From a virus, in IMG/VR virus record IMGVR_UViG_3300010375_000009, positions 1-40,336 of that record: DNA of 40,336 bases; one strand, written 5' to 3'. The notes beneath the pieces are model-generated. The model worked only from the letters and a program-made list of their open reading frames with translations, ran no database searches and had not been told where the DNA came from. Each line of letters begins with the position of its first letter. The stretch's first letter is position 1. Shown here in pieces: positions 1 through 6,929 of this stretch. Both the position numbers and the translations under genes were made by a program.

Positions 1-123
1 TCACGAACCCACCGCATATCTCGCGGTCCTTACAGATCAGGCAGGGGCGATTTTCGAGCGGAGAATGATCGCCGCGCCGGTGCCCGCACTGGCAGAGATC
101 GTCGCGCGTGTCGGGAGCGGTCA
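1..123. repeat. Left copy of the 123-bp terminal direct repeat
   Basis: These bases are identical to 40214-40336, the other end of the window. With the gene-dense layout and a coding sequence that reads through the join, this shows a circular or circularly assembled molecule of about 40,213 bp. The overlap is most simply an assembly overlap. A physical terminal repeat is possible but nothing here proves it, and the repeat lies inside a gene rather than beside the terminase genes. Confidence 0.95.
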
Positions 124-124
124 C
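1..124 (-). CDS. Zinc-binding mini-protein, 5' part (gene spans the circle junction)
   Basis: Joined to 40213-40149 this gives a 62-residue protein starting with GTG at 124. The GTG overlaps the stop of the preceding 66-residue gene in a GTGA, the overlap style used throughout this operon. Residues 11-35 hold CQCGH, a later H, and C..C, a CxC-H-H-CxxC arrangement expected to bind one zinc ion. Small phage proteins with this pattern are common and mostly of unknown role; DNA or protein binding is an inference. The window ends cut the gene, so only residues 1-41 lie in this copy. Confidence 0.7.
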   Translation of the reverse strand, partial: MTAPDTRDDLCQCGHRRGDHSPLENRPCLICKDREICGGFV

Positions 125-321
125 GGCTTGGACACATTCCGTCTGAACCAAAAATCGGCGGAGTATTCGTCAGGCACGGCCTCAACCGTGAGGTACCAAG
201 TGCCCCCGTTCTCCATAACAACCGACGTTCCGGCCGACTTCAACAGTCGCCGGGCGCCGCCGCTGCGATACCAACCCACCCATCCTTCGGGGTTCAGGAT
301 TTCGAGACTGTTGTCATTCAT
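121..321 (-). CDS. Hypothetical protein, 66 aa, downstream of the integrase
   Basis: I do not recognise this protein. It reads as a small soluble protein with a Trp/Gly-rich N-terminus (GWVGWYRSGGARR) followed by a stretch that looks like a beta-strand (GTWYLTVEAV). Its ATG at 321 lies 8 bases inside the end of the integrase gene, and its TGA overlaps the GTG start of the zinc mini-protein, so all three are probably translated together. Its position beside int would suit an excisionase or directionality factor, but no helix-turn-helix is visible, so that is only a guess from context. Confidence 0.6.
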   Translation of the reverse strand: MNDNSLEILNPEGWVGWYRSGGARRLLKSAGTSVVMENGGTWYLTVEAVPDEYSADFWFRRNVSKP

Positions 322-1474
322 TTACTCGGCCCTGTCTCAGCTTCACCACGTTCTGCGCGTTGCGCTGCTTGGCGCGGCGGTAGATTTCCTTCGTCTGCGC
401 GCTCTTGTGGCCGAACGCGTCCTGCAGCATCCGGTCGGTCACGCCGGGCGTCAGGTCCGCTTCCGTCCCGCCACCGGCCCGCATGTCCATCGACTTGATC
501 TCGTCCGACACACCGGCCCGGCGGCAGATTCCCCGGAACACCTCGGCATAGTGCCGCTCGTTCCATGGCCCAAGCGCACCACGCCTCCGCTCGCACTTGA
601 TCACCGGCCCGACGCGCTGATCCTTCGGCACCAGCTCGAGCAGTTCGAGCAGCCGTGGCGTGTCGTTCAGATCGAACTCGCGCAGCATCAGCCCGACCTT
701 GTTCTGATGATAGCGGATCGTCCACGCCCGCTGGTCGATATCCTGCCAGCGCCAGCCGCTCGTCCACTGGCCGGCTTCCCAATATCCTATGATGTGCGTG
801 CGGCGCTCGACGAGATCGAACTGCGCCTGTGTGGCGATGGCGATCGACAGGTAGCCGTCCTTCACCGCCTGATCGACGATCGCCTTCACTTCCTCGCGTG
901 TCGGCGCCACCGTGCGCGGCTGCGCTACGGGAAACTCCATCGTCGACAGCAGATCCTTGAACTCCCGCGCGCCAGGGCAGGCGATGATGACGGCATATCG
1001 CGCCAGCGTGCGGACCATGGTGATCGTGTGCTTGGCGGCGGATGGTGTTTCGCCGTTCGGACCCTCCCAGCCCGCATACCATCCGAGCACTTGTTCGCCG
1101 GTGATGCCATGTGCGCCCTTCCGCGGCGCGATGATGCGGGGCCCCAGCTCGAACTCGATCTTGTTGCAGAGGTAATCGTAGCTCTTCTTCGTCTTGCCCC
1201 GGAGCTTGTGATAGGGCGAGTGCGGGTCGTGCTTGTAGCGGAAGATCAGCCACGCGATCGAATACGGTGTGCGGCCGTTCTCCTGCCCTGCGCGCCAGAT
1301 TTCGAGATCGGCCCAAAGCTCGCGGCATTTCGCTGAGACTTCATCGTCGGTCAGTTCGCGCGGCAGCCGCACGATGCGGATCGGATACCCGGCCTTGATG
1401 TCCCTATCGGGAGGAATCCAGTAAGTAAGGGTCCCACGCCTTTTGAGGCCTGGCGTTCTTGTGTCTTTTTCCAT
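314..1474 (-). CDS. int: Tyrosine recombinase (phage integrase)
   Basis: A 386-residue integrase of usual phage length. It catalyses site-specific recombination between attP and the host tRNA-Thr gene. The C-terminal catalytic domain shows an Arg in MDMRAGG (R332, box II, with Met where His is usual), His in FGHK (H356) and the nucleophile in EIYRRA (Y365). An earlier FDLVERRTHII segment probably carries the box I arginine. The N-terminal part should bind the arm sites. On the circle its gene lies about 0.8 kb from the attP core at 39712-39756. The start at 1474 overlaps the upstream gene by 71 nt and has only a weak Shine-Dalgarno, so a downstream start is possible. Confidence 0.93.
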   Translation of the reverse strand: MEKDTRTPGLKRRGTLTYWIPPDRDIKAGYPIRIVRLPRELTDDEVSAKCRELWADLEIWRAGQENGRTPYSIAWLIFRYKHDPHSPYHKLRGKTKKSYDYLCNKIEFELGPRIIAPRKGAHGITGEQVLGWYAGWEGPNGETPSAAKHTITMVRTLARYAVIIACPGAREFKDLLSTMEFPVAQPRTVAPTREEVKAIVDQAVKDGYLSIAIATQAQFDLVERRTHIIGYWEAGQWTSGWRWQDIDQRAWTIRYHQNKVGLMLREFDLNDTPRLLELLELVPKDQRVGPVIKCERRRGALGPWNERHYAEVFRGICRRAGVSDEIKSMDMRAGGGTEADLTPGVTDRMLQDAFGHKSAQTKEIYRRAKQRNAQNVVKLRQGRVNE

Positions 1475-1685
1475 ATTGCCCTACCCGCTCGGCTTCTATC
1501 TCCCGGCGTTCAAGTTCGCGATTCAATATCGGAGGAGTCAAGCCTTCCTGCTCGCCGAACCGCACGGCCACGATCCCGCCCGGCCGTATCTCCACCTCGG
1601 CCGGCGTCACGCCCAAGCTCTTGCAGAACCCGGCCAATTTCGCCAAGTCGGATTTGCTGACCGTGGAGCGGGCGCGTGCGGTCAT
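1404..1685 (-). CDS. Hypothetical protein, 93 aa
   Basis: A small acidic/basic protein whose middle (EVEIRPGGIVAVRFGE) looks like a two-strand hairpin after an N-terminal helix (SKSDLAKLAGFCKSLG). Related short proteins sit near integrases and recombination genes in many alphaproteobacterial phages, without assigned function. The ATG overlaps the stop of the 63-residue upstream gene in ATGA. Its end runs 71 nt into the integrase gene in another frame, which is unusually long for this operon. An excisionase role is possible from position but is not shown. Confidence 0.65.
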   Translation of the reverse strand: MTARARSTVSKSDLAKLAGFCKSLGVTPAEVEIRPGGIVAVRFGEQEGLTPPILNRELERREIEAERVGQYGKRHKNARPQKAWDPYLLDSSR

Positions 1686-1873
1686 GACACAATCTCGTAG
1701 AACACGACTTCGGCCGTCCGCAGATCAGGTTCGTGGTGCCAGTCGTATGAAGCGGCTAAGCCACCAAACGGCCCTACTTCTCCGGTTGTGCCACGAAGCC
1801 AAACCCGCACTTTCGTCCCCGGCGGCACCGGACACGCTCCTCCGTCGTGCGGAAGGCGAGTGGGGTTGGTCAT
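1682..1873 (-). CDS. Hypothetical protein, 63 aa
   Basis: It contains PVPPGTKVRVWLRG in the first half and YDWHH near residue 44, ending in a beta-like VVFYEIVS. This pattern (a V-P-P-G-T turn, then a strand, then Y-D-W) is familiar from small phage proteins resembling SH3-like folds, with no known role. It is joined by ATGA overlaps to the RecA-like ATPase upstream and the 93-residue gene downstream, so it belongs to the recombination block. Function unknown. Confidence 0.7.
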   Translation of the reverse strand: MTNPTRLPHDGGACPVPPGTKVRVWLRGTTGEVGPFGGLAASYDWHHEPDLRTAEVVFYEIVS

Positions 1874-2808
1874 GCCGCTGCGCTCGCCAGTTCGTCGACG
1901 CGCTGTGCGACGGGCTTAAGCTCTTCGTCCTTGATCCTTAGGAGCGCCGGCCGAAGGTCCTTCGGAACGCTTGACCACCATTCGCCAAGCGCTGCCATGC
2001 CGCCGTCCGCCGCGACGTAGCCCTTCTTGAGCAGGATTTCGAGTTGATCGCCGTCAGGCTTGGCGTCGCGCTTCCGTTCGACCGTGGCACCGCTGGCCCA
2101 TTGGGCGAGTTGCCGCCCGGTATCGAGTGACAGCGGCTTGCCGTCCGCGAACACGCCTTCGAGCGCCTTTGCCGTGCATTTCGTGCGGTGGAAGTTGTGG
2201 GCGCCGTCGATCCACCCGTGAACGAACATCTCGAACAAGATGTCGTCAGCCTGCTTCGGGTCGAGGATCTCGGATCGCACCCATTCTTTGCGGCCATTCT
2301 TCTCAACCTCGCGCATCGGGTATTTCGCACGCATACACAGGATCACGAGCGGAATCGGGCTTTGCATGAAGCGCAGCATAAAGTGGCGCTGATGGTCCAT
2401 CTTCGGCTTCTGCCAGACGACGGGGCCTTTCTTGCCCTGATCCTGCAGCGTCGCCGCCATGGAAAGCACGCCGCCGGCGCCTTCCCATTCGTGGCTGGCA
2501 GAATCGATGATCAGCGCGTCGATCTTTGCCTTCTCAGCGGCATCCATCGCGTTGCCGTAAGCCATGGGGCTGAAGTCGTTGCGCAGCGACAGCACCTTGT
2601 AGCCGCCGATTTCTGGGTATTCGGCCTTATCGGCATAGGCTTCACCGCGACCGCTTTCCGTCTCGATCATGCCGATGGTGCCGTCAGGGCCGACAAAACC
2701 GCGAGCGAGCACCAGAGCGCTGTACGTCTTGCCGCAACCGGATTCCGAATAGAGCCCGATGAGCGGCTTCGCTTCCGAGCGTGTGGCGTCGCGAAACGTG
2801 TAGGTCAT
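1870..2808 (-). CDS. RecA-fold ATPase, Sak4-like recombination protein
   Basis: A 312-residue P-loop ATPase. Walker A is SESGCGKT (residues 21-28) and Walker B is ALIIDS (about 98-103). Proteins of this AAA_24/Sak4 type occur in phage recombination modules and are thought to act with an exonuclease and an SSB in single-strand annealing. That fits here, since a RecE-like exonuclease is immediately upstream. The frame stays open much further upstream, but the ATG at 2808 overlaps the exonuclease stop in ATGA and the protein begins sensibly there, so the longer reading is rejected. No phage SSB is recognisable nearby. Confidence 0.85.
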   Translation of the reverse strand: MTYTFRDATRSEAKPLIGLYSESGCGKTYSALVLARGFVGPDGTIGMIETESGRGEAYADKAEYPEIGGYKVLSLRNDFSPMAYGNAMDAAEKAKIDALIIDSASHEWEGAGGVLSMAATLQDQGKKGPVVWQKPKMDHQRHFMLRFMQSPIPLVILCMRAKYPMREVEKNGRKEWVRSEILDPKQADDILFEMFVHGWIDGAHNFHRTKCTAKALEGVFADGKPLSLDTGRQLAQWASGATVERKRDAKPDGDQLEILLKKGYVAADGGMAALGEWWSSVPKDLRPALLRIKDEELKPVAQRVDELASAAA

Positions 2809-3743
2809 GGTGCTTGCGCCTCCAGGCTGCGTTGCAGATCGCCTTGGCTCGGCTTCCGTGCGCGCCTCAGCGTGTCGTCCATGTGGGAGTCCTTGGCTAT
2901 GAACTGAGCTTCCGCCCAAGGCGGGACATCGATGTAACAAGTGCGGCTCGGATAGCCGGGCCACAGGTTCGACGCCATGCACTGGCGCCATATCTCGATT
3001 GCGCGGGCCACCTTGTGCTCCGACAGATCGATTGCCGATGGCGTCAGACCGATGGCGCACAGGGCGAACGGAGATTCCGTCTCTTGCACGATGAAGCGGA
3101 ACGCCGGGTCTTTGGACAGACCGAGGGCCTTGATGCCGCGCCGGTAGAACCCCGCCTGGATATCGAAGCCGAGGCTGTACACGATCCGCTTCCAGTCGTC
3201 GGGATCGGCGCTGGCCTGCGTGGATTTGAAGTCGTCGAACGTGTCGCCAGCGTTCGGAAGCCAGTCGAGACGCGCGCGGCACCACAGGCCATGCTCTTTC
3301 CAGATCAGCGTTTGCTCGGGCTTGCCGTTCGTGAAGGCATCGTGCGCGTCGTCGTGGATTGCGAGCTGGCTGCGGCCGGAGCGCACCATCATCTGGACGC
3401 GCTCCCATTGCTCGGTCAGGAGCGGGATCTTGCCAGCGTCGCGCGCGGCGTCGCGGGCAGCTTTGGATTCCTTCGTCCGCCAATCCTCGGCGTCGATCAC
3501 CGCGAAGGCGCGCTCGTCGTGCAGCATGAACGAATGCGCCGCCGATCCGAGGTCGAACTTGTCGGAGTGATCCGGCTCGTAAGCGGGGTTCAGCCGGGGA
3601 TGCGCGGCCCACGCGTGCCGCGGCGTGCGCGTCACGCAGAGCTTCGCTATCGATGAGGACAGCGACGGCGTGGGGCAAGGATCTTGATGGTACTCCTCCG
3701 CGCTGATCTCATAGACGCCCGGCTTGTCGATCTTCGCCATCAC
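2805..3743 (-). CDS. RecE-like 5'-3' exonuclease (PDDEXK family)
   Basis: A 312-residue nuclease of the exodeoxyribonuclease VIII/DUF3799 type. It shows the family's LGSAAH motif (H70), the metal-binding Asp in RARLDW (D160) and the D-x-K of FDDFKST (D171, K173). Such enzymes degrade one strand of duplex DNA ends to give 3' tails for annealing. It is encoded just before the Sak4-like ATPase with an ATGA overlap, and the pair forms the phage's recombination module. Two ATG codons in a row (MMAK) leave the exact start uncertain by one residue. Confidence 0.88.
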   Translation of the reverse strand: MMAKIDKPGVYEISAEEYHQDPCPTPSLSSSIAKLCVTRTPRHAWAAHPRLNPAYEPDHSDKFDLGSAAHSFMLHDERAFAVIDAEDWRTKESKAARDAARDAGKIPLLTEQWERVQMMVRSGRSQLAIHDDAHDAFTNGKPEQTLIWKEHGLWCRARLDWLPNAGDTFDDFKSTQASADPDDWKRIVYSLGFDIQAGFYRRGIKALGLSKDPAFRFIVQETESPFALCAIGLTPSAIDLSEHKVARAIEIWRQCMASNLWPGYPSRTCYIDVPPWAEAQFIAKDSHMDDTLRRARKPSQGDLQRSLEAQAP

Positions 3744-3997
3744 GCCACCTCGATCTTGGGCGTTAGGACAACAATCGTGCTGTCGTCGCTGTCATCGCCG
3801 GGGCGGAACTCGACGCGCTCGAACCGACGTTCAGCGTGCCGCTTCCATCCGCCGTTGCAGTCGTAAAACTGGCCGCGAACGATCTTCAATTCGCGCGATG
3901 CGTCGTGCATCTTGGCGAGGATGTTTCGCTCGATCTTGCTTTCGGGCGTGAGGACGAGCTGTTCAAGCCCGTCTTCGATGTAGAGCGCGATCTTCAC
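3740..3997 (-). CDS. Hypothetical protein, 85 aa
   Basis: It starts at GTG 3997, which overlaps the stop of the 27-residue membrane peptide in GTGA. A longer upstream reading has Arg-rich, shadow-like sequence and is rejected. The protein looks soluble: an N-terminal VKIALYIEDGLEQLVLTP strand-turn-strand, a central helix (ERNILAKMHDASRELK) and a C-terminal beta strand (STIVVLTPK). I do not recognise the family. It lies directly upstream of the exonuclease, so a link to DNA metabolism is possible by context only. Confidence 0.7.
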   Translation of the reverse strand: MKIALYIEDGLEQLVLTPESKIERNILAKMHDASRELKIVRGQFYDCNGGWKRHAERRFERVEFRPGDDSDDSTIVVLTPKIEVA

Positions 3998-4077
3998 AGG
4001 ATCACCATCAGCACGGCGAGGAACACGGCGCCGGCCATAAGCACGCCAGCGATCCGGGAGTTCTGAATCTCTGTCAT
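3994..4077 (-). CDS. Membrane micro-peptide, 27 aa
   Basis: A 27-residue reading frame with a polar N-terminus (MTEIQNSR) followed by a single hydrophobic helix (about residues 9-27, rich in Val, Leu, Ala). Its ATG overlaps the preceding gene's stop (ATGA) and its TGA overlaps the next gene's GTG (GTGA). It therefore fills exactly what would otherwise be a gap in a gapless operon, and that is the main evidence that it is translated. A single-span inner-membrane peptide is expected; role unknown. Confidence 0.6.
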   Translation of the reverse strand: MTEIQNSRIAGVLMAGAVFLAVLMVIL

Positions 4078-4268
4078 GGCCCGTGCTCCAATGCGGCAAT
4101 CTCTGCCCGTAGCGCTGCGATCCGATCCGCTTCCGACATTTCGACCGCGCCACCACGCTTGCTCAGCCACCACGCGCCAACCATGCCGCCGATCACGAAG
4201 GCGGATAACAGGGCTATGGGCCAGTATGCGAGCACCTGATCCGCGACCGCTTGCTGCTCAAGGGTCAT
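4074..4268 (-). CDS. Small membrane protein, 64 aa
   Basis: One transmembrane helix (about residues 14-36, AYWPIALLSAFVIGGMVGAW) followed by a charged, probably coiled-coil tail (SEADRIAALRAEIAALEHG). The ATG at 4268 has a good Shine-Dalgarno (GAGGA, 5-nt gap), which decides against an ATG 30 nt upstream. It sits beside the 27-residue membrane peptide, so two adjacent membrane-directed products are made from the early-left transcript. Exclusion or membrane-sensing functions are known for such small phage proteins, but nothing here is specific. Confidence 0.7.
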   Translation of the reverse strand: MTLEQQAVADQVLAYWPIALLSAFVIGGMVGAWWLSKRGGAVEMSEADRIAALRAEIAALEHGP

Positions 4269-4452
4269 GGCGGTCCTCGGCTTCGATCTCGTCCGCAATG
4301 GTCTTGATGTATTTGGACCAACGAATGCGGTCCTCCATCGAGGAAAGCGCGAACGGCGGATAGTCTTTCGGACCCGTCGTCAGCCGAGTGTGGTATCCCT
4401 CGTTTGCGCGTTGGATGATGCGATCACCTAAGCTCAGTTTTTGCTTACCCAT
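4258..4452 (-). CDS. Hypothetical protein, 64 aa
   Basis: The start at 4452 is chosen because a GGGAGAA stands upstream and residues before it read as antisense-like sequence. The protein is soluble and mixed in charge, with GDRIIQRANEGYH near the start and a helical C-terminus (RWSKYIKTIADEIEAED). Family not recognised. It overlaps the neighbours by 8 and 11 nt. Probably expressed with the whole left operon from the immunity region. Confidence 0.65.
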   Translation of the reverse strand: MGKQKLSLGDRIIQRANEGYHTRLTTGPKDYPPFALSSMEDRIRWSKYIKTIADEIEAEDRHDP

Positions 4453-4783
4453 TCGCCGTTTCTCCCTTCGTATCGTCGGTGGGGGTGGCTTTCGCGATTG
4501 CGTCGTGCAATTCGACGATGCCGTCGAACACAGGCTTGGCCGTGGACGGTGCAGCATCGATCCGCGCGATCAGGTGCGCATAGATTTTCTGCGCCGCCTC
4601 CAGAAGATCAGGGACGGCGGCGATCAGTTCGGCATTTGCTTGGATGGCTTCCCATTGCTTCTGCGAGCCGCCGTGCGTTGCCATGAAGCAGATGCGGTTT
4701 TCGCTGTCGCCATCATGGATCGCCAGATTGTCCCCATCGCCGTATTCAACAACGGTCCAAGGTCCGGGTGTATGCCTGCCCAT
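4445..4783 (-). CDS. Conserved phage protein, HTPGPW type, 112 aa
   Basis: It begins with the signature HTPGPWTVVE, then a short beta section, then NAELIAAVPDLLEAAQK (about residues 50-66). This combination marks a widespread family of small phage and prophage proteins of unknown function. The gene starts immediately after the TAG of the upstream gene, with GGGAGG 8 nt before the ATG. The C-terminal 30 residues are Ala/Thr/Asp-rich and probably disordered. Confidence 0.8.
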   Translation of the reverse strand: MGRHTPGPWTVVEYGDGDNLAIHDGDSENRICFMATHGGSQKQWEAIQANAELIAAVPDLLEAAQKIYAHLIARIDAAPSTAKPVFDGIVELHDAIAKATPTDDTKGETANG

Positions 4784-5023
4784 CTATGCCGCCTCCCATT
4801 GTTGTTCCTGTGCGTGCTGTCCCAAAGGTGTGCGAGTTGCGATAGAGGAAAATTGGCGCCTTTCCAGAACGCAATCGTTCAGCGCCGTCGTGAGCATCCC
4901 GGCAGCACGTTGGTCTTCCGCTTTTGATACCGGCGCGTAGACAGCGTGCGGACGACCGCCGCCTTCAAGACGCTCGAAATATTCCGGGTCGGTGCATTCG
5001 ATGATGTCGAGCGATGCGCTCAT
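4784..5023 (-). CDS. Hypothetical protein, 79 aa
   Basis: A small soluble protein, N-terminus MSASLDIIECTDPEYFERL, with a mid-section predicted helical (KAEDQRAAGMLTTALNDCVLERRQF). I do not recognise it. The ATG overlaps the methyltransferase-like gene's stop in ATGA. It has two Cys, too few and too far apart for a metal site. Confidence 0.6.
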   Translation of the reverse strand: MSASLDIIECTDPEYFERLEGGGRPHAVYAPVSKAEDQRAAGMLTTALNDCVLERRQFSSIATRTPLGQHAQEQQWEAA

Positions 5024-5700
5024 GCGGCTACCGCTTCACGGGTGCAGGCCGTCCTGGCGATTGACAGAAGCAGGTCGCGGAATGCAGGCGGTGTGTGAAT
5101 GCGCGGAGTGCTGTCCTTGCCGCCGCCACGTGCACCGACTTCTCCAAGACGTTGCGCGCGCTTCAGTCCCATCCGCTCGATAACGACAGGATCAAGCCGC
5201 GCTGCGCTCTTGCCCCATGCCAGTTCGGGGAGTTCGCATCCGACCGCGTAGAGCCACGTTGGCTTGCGGGCGTAGTGACCGTAGCGGCCCTGCTCGACGC
5301 AGCATGTCCAGCCGCCGTGGAAGTCGGCAACGATCCATCCGCCCTCGCGCGCTGGCCGGTTGAGGCCGAAGTGGTCCCATGCGTGACTGCCGCACGGGTG
5401 CTCCAGGATGCCGCCGAACTTGCGTACTGCCGCGAGCGCTGCAGCGAAGCACCCGCCGTCATCGCCCTTGGTCTTGCGAACGCCCGTCCGCTTCACCGCG
5501 AGCGGCTGTCCCATCCAGAACTTGCCCCAGCGCTGGCACGGCGGATGCGCCACGACCGGATAAGGCCCGGAGTATAGACGCGCGTCGCGGCGAATGTCCC
5601 AAGGATCGACGCCTTCGAGGCCAAAGTAGCACCCGCCCGTCTCGACAAACAGCGCTGCCACCGCGTCTGTCGCTTCTAGGATGTCGTGGGAGGGGGTCAT
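5020..5700 (-). CDS. Putative DNA cytosine methyltransferase-like protein
   Basis: A 226-residue protein with PVVAHPPCQRWG (PPCQ at 53-56), resembling the catalytic PPC loop (motif IV) of C5-cytosine methyltransferases, and ILEHPCGS (about 98-105) in the position of the ENV motif, as EHP. An SAM-binding FxGxG loop is not clear at the N-terminus, and the protein is short for this class. Very similar proteins are common in alphaproteobacterial phages and are usually left unnamed. If active it would modify phage or host DNA. A non-methylating relative or another nucleotide-modifying role cannot be excluded. Confidence 0.5.
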   Translation of the reverse strand: MTPSHDILEATDAVAALFVETGGCYFGLEGVDPWDIRRDARLYSGPYPVVAHPPCQRWGKFWMGQPLAVKRTGVRKTKGDDGGCFAAALAAVRKFGGILEHPCGSHAWDHFGLNRPAREGGWIVADFHGGWTCCVEQGRYGHYARKPTWLYAVGCELPELAWGKSAARLDPVVIERMGLKRAQRLGEVGARGGGKDSTPRIHTPPAFRDLLLSIARTACTREAVAA

Positions 5701-5972
5701 GCGGTTGCCGCCTCTGGGAAATCTTCTGGATCCAGCCGCTCGCCTTCACGCAGGACGGATCGCGCGCCTTTGTGTGTGAGCCTGAACATGTAATCGCCGC
5801 CGTATAGCGGGCTGGGACCGAAACGCCGCGCATCGCCGATGACGACCATGCGTTCCCATTTATCAAAGTCCGAATGACCTGGGCCGCACACAAAATGATT
5901 GCGGTAAGATACCTTCCGGCCATCAACGAGGCCGAGCGCGTGCCGTGCCAGCGCTGTAGGTCCGTCGCTCAT
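5697..5972 (-). CDS. Conserved hypothetical protein, 91 aa
   Basis: A soluble protein with a VSYRNHFVCGPGHSDF stretch and a C-terminal LTHKGARSVLREGERLD segment that looks like a winged-helix hairpin plus helix. Similar short proteins occur in phage early regions. ATGA overlaps link it to both neighbours. Function unknown; nucleic-acid binding is a weak guess from the LTxxGxxxL-like end. Confidence 0.65.
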   Translation of the reverse strand: MSDGPTALARHALGLVDGRKVSYRNHFVCGPGHSDFDKWERMVVIGDARRFGPSPLYGGDYMFRLTHKGARSVLREGERLDPEDFPEAATA

Positions 5973-6316
5973 GCTGCCACCTCTTCCGTCTCAGCGCCTT
6001 GAGACTCGCTGTTCGTGGCGTCGGTCATCGCTTCGGGATTGGTGGGCTTTGGCTCGAACCATTTGGCGTCGTGTCCGCACAGGTGAGGCCAATTGCGGGC
6101 TTCGCCTGCCGTCGAGGCACGCTCTTGCGGAACCCCAGTAACAAGGTTGCGCTCGATGTTCTTGGGCGACCGACAGTCGAAGTAGTCGGTATTCAGCCAG
6201 CGGCAGGCCCTGCAGAACTTCACGGGCGGTACATCCAGCCTAGCGGCCGGATCGCGTGGCCCACGGTTCGAACCGCCCTTCACCCGCTCTACCGCCTGCA
6301 TCAGCTTGTCGGTCAT
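5969..6316 (-). CDS. Cysteine-containing phage protein, probably zinc binding, 115 aa
   Basis: The central part has KFCRACRWL, then FDC, then LCGHD: a CxxC followed by spaced Cys and a CGH, consistent with a zinc site. The pattern (FCxxCxW...C...LVTG...CG..xxxFEP) is familiar from small phage proteins. The C-terminal 25 residues are acidic and low in complexity. ATGA overlaps join it to the P-loop gene upstream and the 91-residue gene downstream. Confidence 0.65.
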   Translation of the reverse strand: MTDKLMQAVERVKGGSNRGPRDPAARLDVPPVKFCRACRWLNTDYFDCRSPKNIERNLVTGVPQERASTAGEARNWPHLCGHDAKWFEPKPTNPEAMTDATNSESQGAETEEVAA

Positions 6317-6663
6317 TGAGATTGCCTCGCGCGCGCAACGTTGGTTTCGCGCATAACGATGCGAGGCTCGTAGCTCAGAAGCTGTTCGTGATCGTTGAGC
6401 CGCATTTCCGCTGCTGCGGCTTTTGGGTCGGCGTGCTCAACTTTCAAGCCGATGGCGGAAAGAGCCGTCGCAATCTCTGTGTAAACGATGCTCTTTCCGA
6501 CACCTGTGAGGCCGGTAACGGTCACATAGACCGTCTTGTCCTCAATCGTCGGATTCTGGCTTGTAGACCATGACGCCTCCTTTCTTGTTCCTCGAAATTC
6601 TCGCGCGAATGCTTTTGTCGCCTCACGCAGCCTCGCGATCAGCGCCGCTACAGAGTCGGTCAT
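6313..6663 (-). CDS. Small P-loop NTPase-like protein, 116 aa
   Basis: VTVTGLTGVGKS (Walker A at residues 51-58) is preceded by a beta strand and followed by IVYTEIATALSAIGLKVEHAD, the usual helix-strand of a P-loop kinase-like fold. The protein ends after about 60 more residues, so a full Walker B/lid is missing and it is short for an NTPase. The N-terminal 40 residues are helical and basic. It could bind a nucleotide for a regulatory role. It is the second gene of the left operon, overlapping the basic peptide gene by ATGA. Confidence 0.7.
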   Translation of the reverse strand: MTDSVAALIARLREATKAFAREFRGTRKEASWSTSQNPTIEDKTVYVTVTGLTGVGKSIVYTEIATALSAIGLKVEHADPKAAAAEMRLNDHEQLLSYEPRIVMRETNVARARQSQ

Positions 6664-6800
6664 GGCGACACGCGCCGAAGATTTTGCTCAGCGCGACGCT
6701 CGATCATCCGTTCCTTGTGGGTCGGCAGGTTCCGGTACTTCGCCGGCCGCTTAGCTCGCCGTTCGGCTGCCCGCTGCGCTGCTGACTTCCGCTCTGCCAT
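6660..6800 (-). CDS. Basic early protein, 46 aa, first gene of the left operon
   Basis: Starts at ATG 6800 with GAGGT 6 nt upstream, and its TGA overlaps the P-loop gene's ATG (ATGA). The peptide is Arg/Lys/Glu-rich (AAERRAKRPAKY near residues 11-22; ERRAEQNLRR near the end), a strongly basic helix-forming sequence that could bind nucleic acid. As the first product of the transcript read from the left control region, it holds the place that antiterminators occupy in lambdoid phages. That comparison is positional only. Confidence 0.65.
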   Translation of the reverse strand: MAERKSAAQRAAERRAKRPAKYRNLPTHKERMIERRAEQNLRRVSP

Positions 6801-6825
6801 TGCTCGACCTCGTGCATCGTGACGA

Positions 6826-6844
6826 ACTATGACTTACTCATAGT
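6826..6844. promoter_or_regulatory. Strong left operator (19-bp inverted repeat)
   Basis: ACTATGACTTACTCATAGT: perfect 7-bp arms with a 5-nt spacer. It matches the operator at 7908-7926 in all positions of the consensus ACWATGASTTASTCATWGT. It lies just upstream of the first left-operon gene, so repressor or Cro bound here would block early-left transcription. Confidence 0.8.
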
Positions 6845-6853
6845 CTTTGGGTG

Positions 6854-6859
6854 TGTCAA
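6854..6859 (-). promoter_or_regulatory. Candidate -35 of the early-left promoter
   Basis: On the minus strand this reads TTGACA, a perfect -35 box, overlapping the weak operator and facing the left operon. The analogous -10 (CATAGT, plus-strand 6826-6831) is 22 nt away instead of the 17 nt seen at the right promoter. Either another -10 is used or the promoter is weak or assisted. Confidence 0.45.
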
Positions 6860-6874
6860 TGGGAAACTCATAGA
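6856..6874. promoter_or_regulatory. Weak left operator
   Basis: TCAATGGGAAACTCATAGA matches the operator consensus in 5 of 7 left-arm and 6 of 7 right-arm positions. Its centre is 30 bp from that of the strong site, about three helical turns. It closely resembles the weak right site at 7883-7901 (shared ATGGG and CTCATWGA). Confidence 0.6.
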
Positions 6875-6929
6875 ATTTTCCAGTCGGGCGGTTTCAGGCT
6901 ATGCTGCGCGCGAAACAAGGGGGGATACA

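Larger units (their letters stand above)
6846..6874 (+). promoter_or_regulatory. Candidate promoter for the YecR-like lipoprotein gene
   Basis: TTTGGG (6846-6851), a 17-nt spacer, then CATAGA (6869-6874), reading towards the lipoprotein gene at 6930. The -10 lies in the weak operator, exactly as in the repressor's own promoter. This suggests expression in the lysogen. Boxes are imperfect, so this is inference. Confidence 0.4.

Noticed and set aside
2809-3678. N-terminal extension of the RecA-like ATPase frame to 602 residues
   Set aside because: The extension overlaps the exonuclease gene completely in another frame and reads as an Arg-rich shadow. The ATGA overlap at 2805-2808 gives a clean start.
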